The position numbers were made by a program, and so were the translations under genes. From a virus, in IMG/VR virus record IMGVR_UViG_3300011116_001123, positions 24,931-88,930 of that record: a DNA stretch of 64,000 bases. The stretch is one strand, 5' to 3'. The notes under the pieces are model-generated. The model was not told where the DNA came from. It ran no database searches and saw nothing but the letters and a program-made list of their open reading frames with translations. Position 1 is the stretch's first letter; each line of letters starts with the position of its first letter. This document shows positions 1-8,333 of this stretch, in pieces.

Positions 1-18
1 TATTTTAAATTTGATTGA

Positions 19-570
19 TTATGGAGTCGGATAATCCACTTTCGGAACAGGTAGATTTCCTGCGCCGGTAGTACAGAAAGTTTGTTTCAATTCTTTGGTT
101 AAGGAAGGTGCGAAAACACTAACGTAAAAATTTGAAAGAATTATACCCAACTTGTCAGAACTACAATTGAAATATGCTTTAGATCCAAATCTATCGAGAT
201 CGAAAACCACATCATTATTTCCAGTAACGTCAGAGTATGCTTTTTGAATTTTGAAAGTTCCATATAAATTACCAATCTCATCAGGTTTGTTTTTTCCGCT
301 AATTACAGAATATGTGTTGAATTGTTTACCCACATATTTTTCCAAAAGATCTGGATTATTGAACGGATTTGTTGTCGTGTCTCCACTAGTAGTCCCACTA
401 GTTGGGTTTGGAAGAGTTGGATTTGACATTGGTGGAGTAGTCTTGGTTTTCACACCAGGATTTTCACCAGTTTGTACAACAGTGGTTTGAGTTTGTTCAC
501 TCATCAGTCGTTTCTCCAATCTTTGGTTGGCTTCTTGAATATGTCTGATTTTACTATAACTTCTATTCAT
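19..570 (-). CDS. Tagged putative virion protein, 183 aa
   Basis: Function not recognised. The first 25 residues are a charged helix ending in RLMSEQ, matching the hydrophobic-x-E-Q ends of other proteins in this window, so I infer a capsid-targeting propeptide. Residues 26-75 are Pro/Thr/Ser/Asn-rich, low-complexity and probably disordered; the remainder looks like a small beta-rich domain with two cysteines. The start is supported by an RTATTTAT motif 15 nt upstream. Its 3' end lies at the window edge so its terminator is not visible. Confidence 0.7.
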   Translation of the reverse strand: MNRSYSKIRHIQEANQRLEKRLMSEQTQTTVVQTGENPGVKTKTTPPMSNPTLPNPTSGTTSGDTTTNPFNNPDLLEKYVGKQFNTYSVISGKNKPDEIGNLYGTFKIQKAYSDVTGNNDVVFDLDRFGSKAYFNCSSDKLGIILSNFYVSVFAPSLTKELKQTFCTTGAGNLPVPKVDYPTP

Positions 571-585
571 AATTTTACATTTCCA

Positions 586-592
586 ATAAATA
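586..592 (-). promoter_or_regulatory. RTATTTAT late-type promoter motif (long spacer)
   Basis: TATTTAT on the minus strand, 15 nt before the ATG of the 183-aa tagged protein. It lies just beyond the terminator hairpin of the preceding gene. A promoter role is inferred from recurrence before many genes. Confidence 0.5.
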
Positions 593-604
593 TCATTGGG
601 GAAT

Positions 605-631
605 AAAAAACCCCACCTTTATGTGGTGGGG
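605..631 (-). terminator. Rho-independent terminator
   Basis: CCCCACC and GGTGGGG form a 7-bp stem with a 7-nt loop, followed by a T-run on the minus strand. It ends the gene at 655-1062. Confidence 0.8.
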
Positions 632-654
632 TTAATTTATTAAAGTTATTTATT

Positions 655-1062
655 TTATGCTTGAGGTTGTTGAGGTGCTTGAGCCTTTGCAATCGCATTT
701 GCCAAAGCATCAAGTGGTCCCAATACATTGGAAATTGCCGGTAAATATGGTTTGAACGAATTTGTATTTTGATATTGAGCAATAGCCTTTTTAATAGTAT
801 CAGGAAGATTACCAAGTTGTCTTCTGATTTTCAAAATATCATAAATTGCATTTATTTCATTTTGTTGAGCCTGATAAGTCTCTCTGTTCGTGGTTCTCAA
901 ATCTTTTCTTGCATCTCTTCTTGCGTCCTTTGCATCTCGAACCCCTGCTCTAGCAGCATCAAGTCCTTGTTGTGCCGCCAGTTGTTGACTAGTTTGTTCT
1001 TGTATTGCCCTTTTAACTAATTTTGCTAAATCAGCTTCGGTCATTCTTATAATTTTTCCCAT
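655..1062 (-). CDS. Tagged basic Ala/Arg-rich internal-head-like protein, 135 aa
   Basis: The N-terminus carries the RMTEADL-type tag and ends AIQEQ at residue 23, a predicted cleavage site (hydrophobic-x-E, then Q). The mature part is Ala-, Gln- and Arg-rich, with an arginine/aspartate helical stretch (residues 40-65) and an Ala/Gln/Pro tail. This composition resembles DNA-associated internal head proteins of T4-like phages, but that is an analogy, not a recognised homology. It has its own RTATTTAT motif (17 nt upstream) and its own terminator, so it is probably monocistronic. Confidence 0.75.
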   Translation of the reverse strand: MGKIIRMTEADLAKLVKRAIQEQTSQQLAAQQGLDAARAGVRDAKDARRDARKDLRTTNRETYQAQQNEINAIYDILKIRRQLGNLPDTIKKAIAQYQNTNSFKPYLPAISNVLGPLDALANAIAKAQAPQQPQA

Positions 1063-1079
1063 GTTGTGTTTAGTTTAAT

Positions 1080-1086
1080 ATAAATA
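1080..1086 (-). promoter_or_regulatory. RTATTTAT late-type promoter motif (long spacer)
   Basis: GTATTTAT on the minus strand, 17 nt before the ATG of the 135-aa tagged protein. Confidence 0.5.
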
Positions 1087-1161
1087 CTCATTACATAAAA
1101 AAAAATCCTCATTTTATGGGATACAGATAAAAAAAAGATTATTTTTGAAAAAAAAATCGAT

Positions 1162-1683
1162 ATGCTAAAATTCCCAATTTTTTTATTGATACCTTTCATT
1201 TTTGGGTTTCAAACACCAAATAATAATGATACACCCATCATTATTCACTTTGAACAGATTCTAAACGAATATCGGGATTCAAATGGGTTAAATCCAGTCA
1301 AAATTGACCACTCAATGAAAGAATTTACTGATTTACGTAGCAAAAGTTTAGTAAGCGATTATAGTCACAATGGGTTCAATAAAAACTTGCGATCATACAT
1401 TACAAATTTTACTGTGGGTGGTGAAAACATTGCAATGTTAATAAACGCTCCTAACGATAATAAGCCATATTGGTCTTCAGATATTGAAGAGGTTGGTAAA
1501 ATTCTCAACAAAATGTCCATGGGAACATCAACGAATTATGACGTGGCAATGTATTGTTTTTCGCTATGGAAGAATTCGAAATCTCATAATGAATTACTTC
1601 TTAACAATAAAGTAAAAAGGTTCTACCTTTCTTATGAAAAAAGTAAAACCTTTTATTATTTCTGTTTTATTGGATTAGATTAG
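1162..1683 (+). CDS. Secreted CAP/SCP-like domain protein, 173 aa
   Basis: Residues 1-16 form a hydrophobic signal peptide (LKFPIFLLIPFIFGF). The rest resembles the CAP/SCP1 fold: 'ILNEYRDSNGLNPV' matches the usual first helix, 'DYSHNGFNKNL' supplies the conserved SHxGF-like histidine, 'VGGENIAM' matches the GENI element, and 'SKSHNELLLNN' matches the SxxHxxxLL element. CAP proteins are extracellular with varied roles; the role in a phage is unknown. It is the only plus-strand gene in the first 15 kb and lacks the RTATTTAT motif, so it may be a recent acquisition. It overlaps the stop of the convergent downstream gene by 4 nt. Confidence 0.75.
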   Translation: MLKFPIFLLIPFIFGFQTPNNNDTPIIIHFEQILNEYRDSNGLNPVKIDHSMKEFTDLRSKSLVSDYSHNGFNKNLRSYITNFTVGGENIAMLINAPNDNKPYWSSDIEEVGKILNKMSMGTSTNYDVAMYCFSLWKNSKSHNELLLNNKVKRFYLSYEKSKTFYYFCFIGLD

Positions 1684-2987
1684 TAGTAATGACAAGGAAG
1701 AACTCCTTTTCTAACGAACAATCCTTTCAAGGAAATATCTGGTAAGGTAATTTGTGGAAGTCTAATTTTAACTTTTAATCTTTTTCTACCCGTGGCACTG
1801 AATCTAACCATAAAATCAGTTTGAGAAATCGGTACAAGTTCTTCTGGAATTGGTTCGGTTGGTACGGGTTCAGATTGAGGTGGTGTTGTTCCTTTAACTG
1901 CAAAATCAAAAGTTAAATCTACTCTTTGATACTTCTTCAATTCATCTTTGTTTTGCCCATTGTATTCAGGTCCACTAGTTCCAGTACCATCAAGGGTCAG
2001 TGTTTGATTTCCACTCTTAACTGAGATTTGTTTTCCTGCATTAGTTCCTTGACTATCGATCTCAATACCCTCAGGATTAATTACTCCATTCCTTTGTTTA
2101 AGTCCCTCAACAATATAGTCATATACCACTTTTGCTCTTGCATCAGAAAGTTCTTTGAATGTTGGAATTTTTCCTGGAAAAGTTTTTTTACTCACACCAT
2201 TTGGAATTGTTGAACTCGATGACGTAATTTTCAATTTATTTACCCATACATCGGCAGGTTTTCTTCCTTCTTTCACAAGTTCTTCACTCATTTTTTTTAT
2301 TCCCTCATCAATACCACCAAAAATATTGTCATTAATATATTGAATGAATTCAGGAGTCATAACCGCCTCATTGAATTCGAATTGCATTGGTTGTTGAATT
2401 GTTGGTGGAGTGAACATTGTGTATCCTTGTTCCATTACTGGTTCACTCACTTTTCCTTCTTGAGGTGGTGTTATTTCCTCTTTGATTGTCACACTATCAT
2501 CAACAATAATATTTTTATCTTTGATAGTAGAACGTTTTGACCCCAATAATCCAGAATAATCATATCGTTGATCGAAAACTCCATCCCCATACTCTACTTT
2601 TGGTTTCCCGAGTATATTTTTTCCAGCGAATCGATCACGTGGCCCCGTGTATTTTGAAACCACAAATAAAAAAAACTTAGGGTTTTCAACTCTCATTTTT
2701 TCGAATACTCCGAGAGATGTTTCGTCCATAAGTCCTTTCATTTGGTCTAGTTCTTGCTTGAAGGCTTCACTATTAGCCGCCAACTCCCTTGAATAAGAAT
2801 CCAAATCTTTCCCACTTAAATATTTTTCGATATTTGGGTCACGAGATGACAATATTATATCAAGACTTTTCATTTGTTTGACGGAGATTTGTTCCGACAT
2901 CAAGTAAAGATTCTTTGTTGCTGATTCGTGAAGAGACAAAATTCTTTTTCTTTCTTCGTCCGATATTTGCCACGTTTGCTTTATCAT
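1680..2987 (-). CDS. Tagged virion protein with OmpA-like C-terminal region, 435 aa
   Basis: The tag reads ISDEERKRILSLHES and ends in LYLMSEQ (residues ~27-33), a predicted propeptide cleavage site. Residues ~255-365 look like a peptidoglycan-binding OmpA-type domain: 'LSDARAKVVYDYIVEGL' corresponds to the S-x-x-RA-x-x-V helix and 'ELKKYQRVDLTFDF' to the final NxxRRVxI-like strand, though the Asn/Arg pair is degenerate. Proline-rich linkers (residues ~165-195 and 365-385) flank it. A loose AATTTAT element sits 5 nt upstream. A virion location is inferred; a peptidoglycan anchor would suit an entry-related role. Confidence 0.65.
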   Translation of the reverse strand: MIKQTWQISDEERKRILSLHESATKNLYLMSEQISVKQMKSLDIILSSRDPNIEKYLSGKDLDSYSRELAANSEAFKQELDQMKGLMDETSLGVFEKMRVENPKFFLFVVSKYTGPRDRFAGKNILGKPKVEYGDGVFDQRYDYSGLLGSKRSTIKDKNIIVDDSVTIKEEITPPQEGKVSEPVMEQGYTMFTPPTIQQPMQFEFNEAVMTPEFIQYINDNIFGGIDEGIKKMSEELVKEGRKPADVWVNKLKITSSSSTIPNGVSKKTFPGKIPTFKELSDARAKVVYDYIVEGLKQRNGVINPEGIEIDSQGTNAGKQISVKSGNQTLTLDGTGTSGPEYNGQNKDELKKYQRVDLTFDFAVKGTTPPQSEPVPTEPIPEELVPISQTDFMVRFSATGRKRLKVKIRLPQITLPDISLKGLFVRKGVLPCHYY

Positions 2988-2997
2988 ATTATATAAA

Positions 2998-4017
2998 TTA
3001 ATTTAAAAATACTTGAGATTCGAAGTTTCTACGTTTCGATAAACCAGGATAATATTGACCTGTCTGTGCTCCGGTGGTTGGACCTTGTGCGATGTAAGCT
3101 GCTGCAGCTTCCATATCTCCATCTACGATTGCATTTTTTATATTTTTCCCGTAATCCCTAGCAGTGAAAACATACGGACCAGCATTATAACTGAAACTTA
3201 ATAACGCGGCTTTTTGAGAGTCATTTAATTTTTCCCAGTTCAAGGGTCCAAGTTGGCTGGCAACGATTGGAGCGAAAGTATTTTTTAATTGATAGTCCAA
3301 AGTTTCTTCAGCTTCCTCAAGCGTCCAAGTGGTTTTGGGTGTCACATCGACCAACTTACCACCGACTAATTTTTTGGATGTTCCATACCCACCTCTATAT
3401 GTACCTTCATCATCTGAAGCTGTGTCACTGAACGTTTCAAATTTTCTGATGAGTTGCTTTGTCATTTCCAACCAATCACCCGATAAAGAAATATTGATAT
3501 TTCCGACTAACGGGTCTATTAATTTTTCTAAATCTTCAGAGTCGATATTTTTTTCTTTAAGAAGTTCAATCATCTTAAGTAACATTTCTTCTGAGGCTTT
3601 TGTCGGACCTACTTCTGATGATTCCTCAGATGAAGTTGAACTATCATCTTTTTCGACATGGTCATTAGTAAATTCTTCAACAGCTTCGGCAGTTTCAGGT
3701 CCAAACAACCCATCGACACCATGAATTGGTAAATCATATCCAAGAATAATCAAACCAACCTGCATTGATTCAACTTCTTTTTTGAAATTGTAACTACCTC
3801 GTTCTTGTTGAGATATTCCACCATCCTGAGCGGCAGTTTCCAATGTATCGAAAAATTCATCCACATCGACTCCAATTAAATCAGCTTTGGTTGGATCATC
3901 ATCTTTTTTGTAGCCAACGTCTTTCAAAAATCGGTCAATAAATTCTTGTTCAACAATTTGACTACCATACATCATGGAATGCATTCTGTGCAATTCCTCA
4001 GTCAATGATTTTTTCAT
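2998..4017 (-). CDS. Tagged peptidoglycan-binding lysozyme (GH24-like), 339 aa
   Basis: Three parts are visible: an N-terminal tag ending QIVEQ (residue 24); a PG_binding_1-like module at about 80-125 with the typical 'GLFGPETAEAVEEF' ending; and a T4-lysozyme-like GH24 domain from about 185, with 'RKFETF' supplying the likely catalytic Glu, 'YRGGYGTS' matching the GYGT loop and 'DSQKAALLSFSYNAGPYVF' matching the family's conserved helix. GH24 enzymes cut the MurNAc-GlcNAc bond. Tag plus cell-wall module suggests a virion-carried muralytic enzyme for DNA entry rather than the main endolysin. Preceded by an RTATTTAT motif at 4 nt. Confidence 0.8.
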   Translation of the reverse strand: MKKSLTEELHRMHSMMYGSQIVEQEFIDRFLKDVGYKKDDDPTKADLIGVDVDEFFDTLETAAQDGGISQQERGSYNFKKEVESMQVGLIILGYDLPIHGVDGLFGPETAEAVEEFTNDHVEKDDSSTSSEESSEVGPTKASEEMLLKMIELLKEKNIDSEDLEKLIDPLVGNINISLSGDWLEMTKQLIRKFETFSDTASDDEGTYRGGYGTSKKLVGGKLVDVTPKTTWTLEEAEETLDYQLKNTFAPIVASQLGPLNWEKLNDSQKAALLSFSYNAGPYVFTARDYGKNIKNAIVDGDMEAAAAYIAQGPTTGAQTGQYYPGLSKRRNFESQVFLN

Positions 4018-4021
4018 ATCA

Positions 4022-4028
4022 ATAAATA
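4022..4028 (-). promoter_or_regulatory. RTATTTAT late-type promoter motif (short spacer)
   Basis: ATATTTAT on the minus strand, 4 nt before the ATG of the tagged lysozyme. Confidence 0.55.
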
Positions 4029-4058
4029 TACAAACTTGGAAAAAGGGTTGGTATTATC

Positions 4059-4310
4059 TTACTGAAGAAATCTTCTCCTACCCATTCTACCACGACCAAT
4101 CAATCTCATTCGTTCCCAATCATTCCGATCAAAAACAACTACCACGTGTTTTCTTCGGACAATGACCTTGGTTGCTTGTGGAAACAAGTCATATTTTTTA
4201 TTTACAACCTTTTCTGAGTCCAACAGATAATTTACATAATCCTTTTCCATAGTTTGAGCATTGACACCCAAACCCAATAGCATCATTACAATAAAAATAA
4301 TTTTTTTCAT
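4059..4310 (-). CDS. Small exported protein, 83 aa
   Basis: The start at 4310 gives a clean signal peptide (KKIIFIVMMLLGLGVNAQ), whose NAQ ending is typical of Bacteroidetes. The mature part (~65 aa) is basic with a C-terminal Arg/Gly run (GRGRMGRRRF). No family recognised. A longer frame extends upstream but would bury the signal peptide. Confidence 0.6.
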   Translation of the reverse strand: MKKIIFIVMMLLGLGVNAQTMEKDYVNYLLDSEKVVNKKYDLFPQATKVIVRRKHVVVVFDRNDWERMRLIGRGRMGRRRFLQ

Positions 4311-4324
4311 ATCAAAAATATAAT

Positions 4325-4353
4325 AAAAAAACCCCACCTATTGAAGGGTGGGG
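4325..4353 (-). terminator. Rho-independent terminator
   Basis: CCCCACC pairs with GGTGGGG around a short loop, followed by a T-run on the minus strand. It ends the gene at 4391-4921. Confidence 0.8.
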
Positions 4354-4390
4354 TTGTAAATTATTCAATTTTTGTTCACTACCTGTTTTC

Positions 4391-4921
4391 TTATTGAAAA
4401 CCACCTTTCTCGTCGTAGTAGCTTAGAATTTGACTAAGTACTGAGATTACTTGAGGTAAATTTTCTCTGTCGTATTGTGTGTATAGTGTTGTATAAGGAG
4501 TTCCGTTTACATCTCTATCATTCTTTCTTTTTGAATTTTTTCCTCTCATAGGAATTGATGCCAGCAATTGTTCGAATTTAATATCTGCAAAAACAGAGAA
4601 ATAGCCACCCTTAAAAACTGTCAAGTATAAACCATCTGCTCCTGGCGTGAACCACGATTCAATTTCATCATTACTACCCGATTCTTCGGCTGGATGTACT
4701 TTGCTTAATTCCGAAACTAATTTTCGATAATTCTTTTCGGTCTCTATTGACGGTGGATTTGAAGGAATGGAAGGCATTTTACGTCTGAAGTCGTCAAGTC
4801 TTCGTAGAGCCATTTTTTTAATTTCTTCTTTGCTTCCTGGAATGATAGCTCCTTGTTCTTTAATTACTCTTCTAACCAATCTAGTCAAATCTGCCTCGGT
4901 TAATCTAATAATTTTTTTCAT
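4391..4921 (-). CDS. Tagged putative virion protein, 176 aa
   Basis: A clear example of the LTEADL tag: lysine-rich start, RLTEADL, then an amphipathic Arg/Val helix ending VIKEQ at residue 23. The cargo (residues 24-176) is a mixed alpha/beta domain with no family I recognise; 'SWFTPGADGLYLTVFKGGYFSVFADIKF' suggests a beta-sheet core. It is flanked by its own motif (17 nt upstream) and terminator, forming a single-gene cassette. Confidence 0.75.
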   Translation of the reverse strand: MKKIIRLTEADLTRLVRRVIKEQGAIIPGSKEEIKKMALRRLDDFRRKMPSIPSNPPSIETEKNYRKLVSELSKVHPAEESGSNDEIESWFTPGADGLYLTVFKGGYFSVFADIKFEQLLASIPMRGKNSKRKNDRDVNGTPYTTLYTQYDRENLPQVISVLSQILSYYDEKGGFQ

Positions 4922-4938
4922 GTAAAAAACGTTTAATA

Positions 4939-4945
4939 ATAAATA
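4939..4945 (-). promoter_or_regulatory. RTATTTAT late-type promoter motif (long spacer)
   Basis: ATATTTAT on the minus strand, 17 nt before the ATG at 4921, just after the terminator of the upstream gene. Confidence 0.5.
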
Positions 4946-4956
4946 TTACACACTTA

Positions 4957-4990
4957 ATAAAAAATAAAGCCCACTTTTACAGTAGGGCTT
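4957..4990 (-). terminator. Rho-independent terminator
   Basis: AGCCC pairs with GGGCT around an inner ACT/AGT pair, with a T-rich tail on the minus strand. It ends the gene at 4994-6223. Confidence 0.7.
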
Positions 4991-4993
4991 GGT

Positions 4994-6223
4994 TTACTTA
5001 TACAGTACAAAATTATTTTTTTTATCTTTCAAATCAATGACTTGAAACTCGGTGGGGGTTATGGGATAGACAAGATAATCGACAGCATCCTTATATTTTT
5101 TCGATTCAAACCTTTTTGCATCTGATTCGGAGGATTTGACTTGAATTGTTACGGCATCCTTACCTCTTCCCATAATCAAGTCCACAAAAAAATTCATATC
5201 AATAAAGTTTCCGTTGCCTCCACGATATAAAACATTGTATCCAAGTTTTTCAAAAGCATTGGCGACATCAGATTCCATTTGGTCTCCCAACTTGGAAAAT
5301 TTAGTGGTATACTTGGTAAAGTTCATTAAATCCTTTTTATCTTCCAAATATTTTTCGAACAAGTCCTTGAAGTTGTCTTTATATTTTAGTAGGATATTTT
5401 TGATTACTTCGGAATCCGAAGCTGTAGATATTGTGTCGAGAATGCTTTTAGCTGCAGTACTTCCATTACTTTTAGCCTTCTCCAAATAAGTTGACAATAA
5501 ATCAGATATGTCAGAATAGTTGGTGTTCAACTTATTAACATAATGCCATTTACCATTCGGATTTAAATTACCTTCATCATCAACGTACACCAATTTTTTT
5601 CTATTTAAGTTTCTTACAAAATAGTCATATTGTTTGTCGTTAATTTTACCATATGAATTTAATATTTTGGCACCTTTGAGATTGTCTTTAATATCATCTT
5701 GTTGAATATCAAATTTGATATCCGATAAAATATCATCAACCACTTTACGAAGGTTCAACCCTTCATTAGATTCCAACCAAGCCCCCAAAGAATTTAATTT
5801 GTTATATACATTACCACCCAACACCTTGGAGATATTCCCACTCAGTTTTTCTTCTTCCTGACGGGAAATGATTTTATCTACAACCTCTCTATTCCTGTTT
5901 TGATATCCAATACATCCAGTTGGGACTTGTAAACCACCAAATTTGGTTATGGTCATGCTTTTGCAGGCATATGAGCTCATATCCAACTCAATAACATCCT
6001 CACCCAATTTGATTTCCAAATATCCCTTATTCCCATACAATTGTGATAAATCATTGGAAGTCAATTTACCTTCTCCTCCATCAATGACAACAGGATTGTT
6101 CACATAGTAATAATTACCCTTTGAACCCAACGAACTACCTTTGATGGTCGCAATATTCACACCAGTCTGAATGACCTCAAGCAAATGATTTAACTGACCT
6201 TCTGAAATGATGAAGTTTCTCAT
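4994..6223 (-). CDS. Tagged protein with C-terminal PD-(D/E)XK nuclease-like domain, 409 aa
   Basis: I chose the ATG at 6223 because it gives the tag 'MRNFIISEGQLNHLLEV' and sits 6 nt after an RTATTTAT motif. The last ~100 residues look like a PD-(D/E)XK endonuclease: Glu ~317 in a helix (QMESDVANAFEKLGY), Asp ~348 (FFVDLIM) and Lys ~363 (TIQVKSS), the E...D...QxK order found in resolvase/restriction-like folds. Residues 30-130 hold a beta-rich region with two cysteines; the middle is helical. A nuclease behind a capsid-targeting tag could be an injected anti-host or anti-competitor enzyme; that role is inference. Confidence 0.65.
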   Translation of the reverse strand: MRNFIISEGQLNHLLEVIQTGVNIATIKGSSLGSKGNYYYVNNPVVIDGGEGKLTSNDLSQLYGNKGYLEIKLGEDVIELDMSSYACKSMTITKFGGLQVPTGCIGYQNRNREVVDKIISRQEEEKLSGNISKVLGGNVYNKLNSLGAWLESNEGLNLRKVVDDILSDIKFDIQQDDIKDNLKGAKILNSYGKINDKQYDYFVRNLNRKKLVYVDDEGNLNPNGKWHYVNKLNTNYSDISDLLSTYLEKAKSNGSTAAKSILDTISTASDSEVIKNILLKYKDNFKDLFEKYLEDKKDLMNFTKYTTKFSKLGDQMESDVANAFEKLGYNVLYRGGNGNFIDMNFFVDLIMGRGKDAVTIQVKSSESDAKRFESKKYKDAVDYLVYPITPTEFQVIDLKDKKNNFVLYK

Positions 6224-6229
6224 ATAACA

Positions 6230-6236
6230 ATAAATA
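6230..6236 (-). promoter_or_regulatory. RTATTTAT late-type promoter motif (short spacer)
   Basis: GTATTTAT on the minus strand, 6 nt before the ATG at 6223. Confidence 0.5.
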
Positions 6237-6244
6237 CTAAGAAT

Positions 6245-6272
6245 TAAAAAACCCACCTTTATGGGATGGGGG
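6245..6272 (-). terminator. Likely rho-independent terminator
   Basis: CCCACC and a G-rich arm form an imperfect hairpin followed by a T-run on the minus strand, just after the stop of the gene at 6280-6972. Confidence 0.6.
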
Positions 6273-6279
6273 AAACTAA

Positions 6280-6972
6280 TCACAATAAGTCAATAATCGG
6301 TTTTGACCACTCTTTCACTAATCGTTTGGAATTTATTTGTAAATTTTTAAAATTTTCTACAGTAAACGGACGACCTGATACTTTGGTCATAAATTCACCT
6401 TCTTTTCCTGGGTGGAACTTCCCCATGTTCTCTTTTACACCCAAACCAGGATAAGAAGAATTGTTTGTTCCGAATAAATAATTGTCTCCGAAATCGAAAA
6501 TGAACACGCTGTCCTGACAAAAGATTTCACCCAACTTGATAATATTTTTAATGAATTTGGGGTCATTATTGGAATTGACAACGAAATATGAATCCTCCTT
6601 TACCTCAATCGCATTTTCTTGCATATAGTTTTCGATATATGTACCCTTAACTTTGGTAACATCATACCCTACAACCAGTAATGAGGATAGTAGTTTTTTG
6701 TTCCGGCCCTTGTTATCGTATATGTTGATTCTTTTATCATCATCTTCGTCATATAAACAATTGGTTAAAGTTTTTCTGAACGCACTAATTACCGCACATT
6801 GATTGTTTTCAATGTATTTGTTTATTCTACTTAATGAAGATTCCACAATTTTATTAGACGAAACATTCGTCTCAATTATTTCTTGAAATAATTCAGGGTT
6901 TATTCGTCGTCTTAATGATACATAATCAGGATCATTCAAAATTTTTCTGTACTTGTCAATTAACTCTCTCAT
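6280..6972 (-). CDS. Hypothetical protein, 230 aa
   Basis: No family recognised. The start is the ATG at 6972, not the GTG just before it; an RTATTTAT motif lies 6 nt upstream. There is no clear tag, although the N-terminus is a charged helix. The C-terminal part contains 'LGVKENMGKFHPGKEGEFMTKVSGRPFTVENF', which looks like a conserved loop. It precedes the tagged nuclease-like gene but has its own terminator. Confidence 0.65.
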   Translation of the reverse strand: MRELIDKYRKILNDPDYVSLRRRINPELFQEIIETNVSSNKIVESSLSRINKYIENNQCAVISAFRKTLTNCLYDEDDDKRINIYDNKGRNKKLLSSLLVVGYDVTKVKGTYIENYMQENAIEVKEDSYFVVNSNNDPKFIKNIIKLGEIFCQDSVFIFDFGDNYLFGTNNSSYPGLGVKENMGKFHPGKEGEFMTKVSGRPFTVENFKNLQINSKRLVKEWSKPIIDLL

Positions 6973-6978
6973 CACTTG

Positions 6979-6985
6979 ATAAATA
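6979..6985 (-). promoter_or_regulatory. RTATTTAT late-type promoter motif (short spacer)
   Basis: ATATTTAT on the minus strand, 6 nt before the ATG at 6972. Confidence 0.5.
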
Positions 6986-7079
6986 TAAGTTATTTTTTCT
7001 ATGATGTAAAAATATGAAAAAAAAAGAAAAACAAAAAATTTATCTTATGGTAATGTGTGAAAAAAGGGTTCGTATAAAC

Positions 7080-8261
7080 TTAAACTTCTAACCAACTGAT
7101 TGGTGGTTTGGAAACCTTTTTACACAGTCCTTTTTCCAATAAAAAATCATTTGTAGGCTGAATTTCAGTTTCGAAAGGCTTCAATGATTTCAAATTTGTT
7201 GAAACTCCATCCAATGTCACTTCTATCGTGATTTCATCACTCAAATATTTTTTATACAAGTAATTGCTCAGTTCGAGTGGACCTTTGGGTAATTCTTTCA
7301 TTTTTCTACTCAAAACCGTATTCCCTCTAATTTCTCCATTCTCTATCGCGTATTGACTCAGGGCATTCCTTACAATACCCTCGAGGAAAATATCGAATTC
7401 ATACAAATAACTTGCACCCCTTTTTGGTGCATAAAATCTCAAACTTCTACTCCCATGTTCAGTCACTATTTTGGTGGGGATTTTTCTATCAAAAACTCCA
7501 TCTTTGATATTGATTTCGACATACATACTGTAAGATTTTGCAAATTGATAAACCTTGAAAGAGTTGGAATTGAACTCTTTTGAAAATTTATATTCCACGG
7601 GGTTCTGAATAATCTTAGGTAATTGGTAAGGAGAGGAGGAACACCAATAATACCCTTCTTCACTTTGATTGGTAATATAATTATAAAGTCCAGCAGACCC
7701 ATATGTGCCGACACCGAGCCTTTCAGATGCTTCCTTCAATACGTCCAAAAAATTGGCACCCCCACAAGCGGTGAAAAATACTTTTGTTCCAGAATGAATT
7801 AAAGGTTTGAAACTATCCAAAAAAGTATTATCGAACATGTATGCACCTTTTTCCTTTTGGGTCATTAATAAGTTACCTCCCTTACCATGAGACCCAATAA
7901 CAAACTCATCAGTTTTAACACCCTTTTTTACAAGACCTTCAACAAAACTAACTGCCGAAGATAAACTTGTGAAAAATCCTGTAACGATTCCCAATTTTTT
8001 CAACAAGGAAAGAGCCATTTCTTCCCAACCATACAAAGGAAAAATTAATCGAACTTTTTTTATCGAAGCCGCAGGTTTATTTTTCAAAGCATCGAAATAC
8101 TTTTCTTTTTCCAAACCCTGAAATCGATTTTTTTCAAATGCACCGTCTTTACCCAAATAGTCAGATGTAGGTTTATCTGATGGGGCAACATTCGGATTGA
8201 ATAATCGTCTTGTTTGTTCTTTTAAAAAATTAAATTGATTTTTGGTTATACGTATTTCCAT
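7080..8261 (-). CDS. Tagged protein with caspase-like (clan CD/CHAT-type) His/Cys domain, 393 aa
   Basis: Begins with the tag 'MEIRITKNQFNFLKEQ'; cleavage is predicted after Glu15. The central region has 'VIGSHGKGG' (His125) followed about 40 residues later by 'KVFFTACGGANF' (Cys166), the strand-HG then strand-AC pattern of caspase-fold CHAT/C80 peptidases and the related DUF4347 fold. The C-terminal half is beta-rich and not recognised. If active it would be a cysteine peptidase packaged in the capsid. Without the tag it could equally be an inactive fold relative, since only the dyad and its surrounding strands support the call. Confidence 0.6.
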   Translation of the reverse strand: MEIRITKNQFNFLKEQTRRLFNPNVAPSDKPTSDYLGKDGAFEKNRFQGLEKEKYFDALKNKPAASIKKVRLIFPLYGWEEMALSLLKKLGIVTGFFTSLSSAVSFVEGLVKKGVKTDEFVIGSHGKGGNLLMTQKEKGAYMFDNTFLDSFKPLIHSGTKVFFTACGGANFLDVLKEASERLGVGTYGSAGLYNYITNQSEEGYYWCSSSPYQLPKIIQNPVEYKFSKEFNSNSFKVYQFAKSYSMYVEINIKDGVFDRKIPTKIVTEHGSRSLRFYAPKRGASYLYEFDIFLEGIVRNALSQYAIENGEIRGNTVLSRKMKELPKGPLELSNYLYKKYLSDEITIEVTLDGVSTNLKSLKPFETEIQPTNDFLLEKGLCKKVSKPPISWLEV

Positions 8262-8266
8262 TATAT

Positions 8267-8273
8267 ATAAATA
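8267..8273 (-). promoter_or_regulatory. RTATTTAT late-type promoter motif (short spacer)
   Basis: GTATTTAT on the minus strand, 5 nt before the ATG at 8261. Confidence 0.55.
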
Positions 8274-8290
8274 CCAAACATCCCAAAAAA

Positions 8291-8333
8291 GGGGATGGGG
8301 ATTAGAACGGATGGTGCGGTATACGAATATCCA
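8291..8333 (-). repeat. Dispersed 3'-end repeat B, copy 1 (shortened)
   Basis: Shares the blocks GGGGATTAGAACGG and GCGGTATACGAATATCC with the fuller copy near 10.5 kb but lacks the central GACCGAAGGGAGAACG block. It lies between the stop of the 53-aa gene and the promoter motif of the next gene and ends in a T-run on the minus strand. Confidence 0.6.

Noticed and set aside
4310-4337. Extended start of the small exported protein
   Set aside because: The extra nine residues put hydrophobic sequence before the signal peptide; the ATG at 4310 gives a standard signal sequence.
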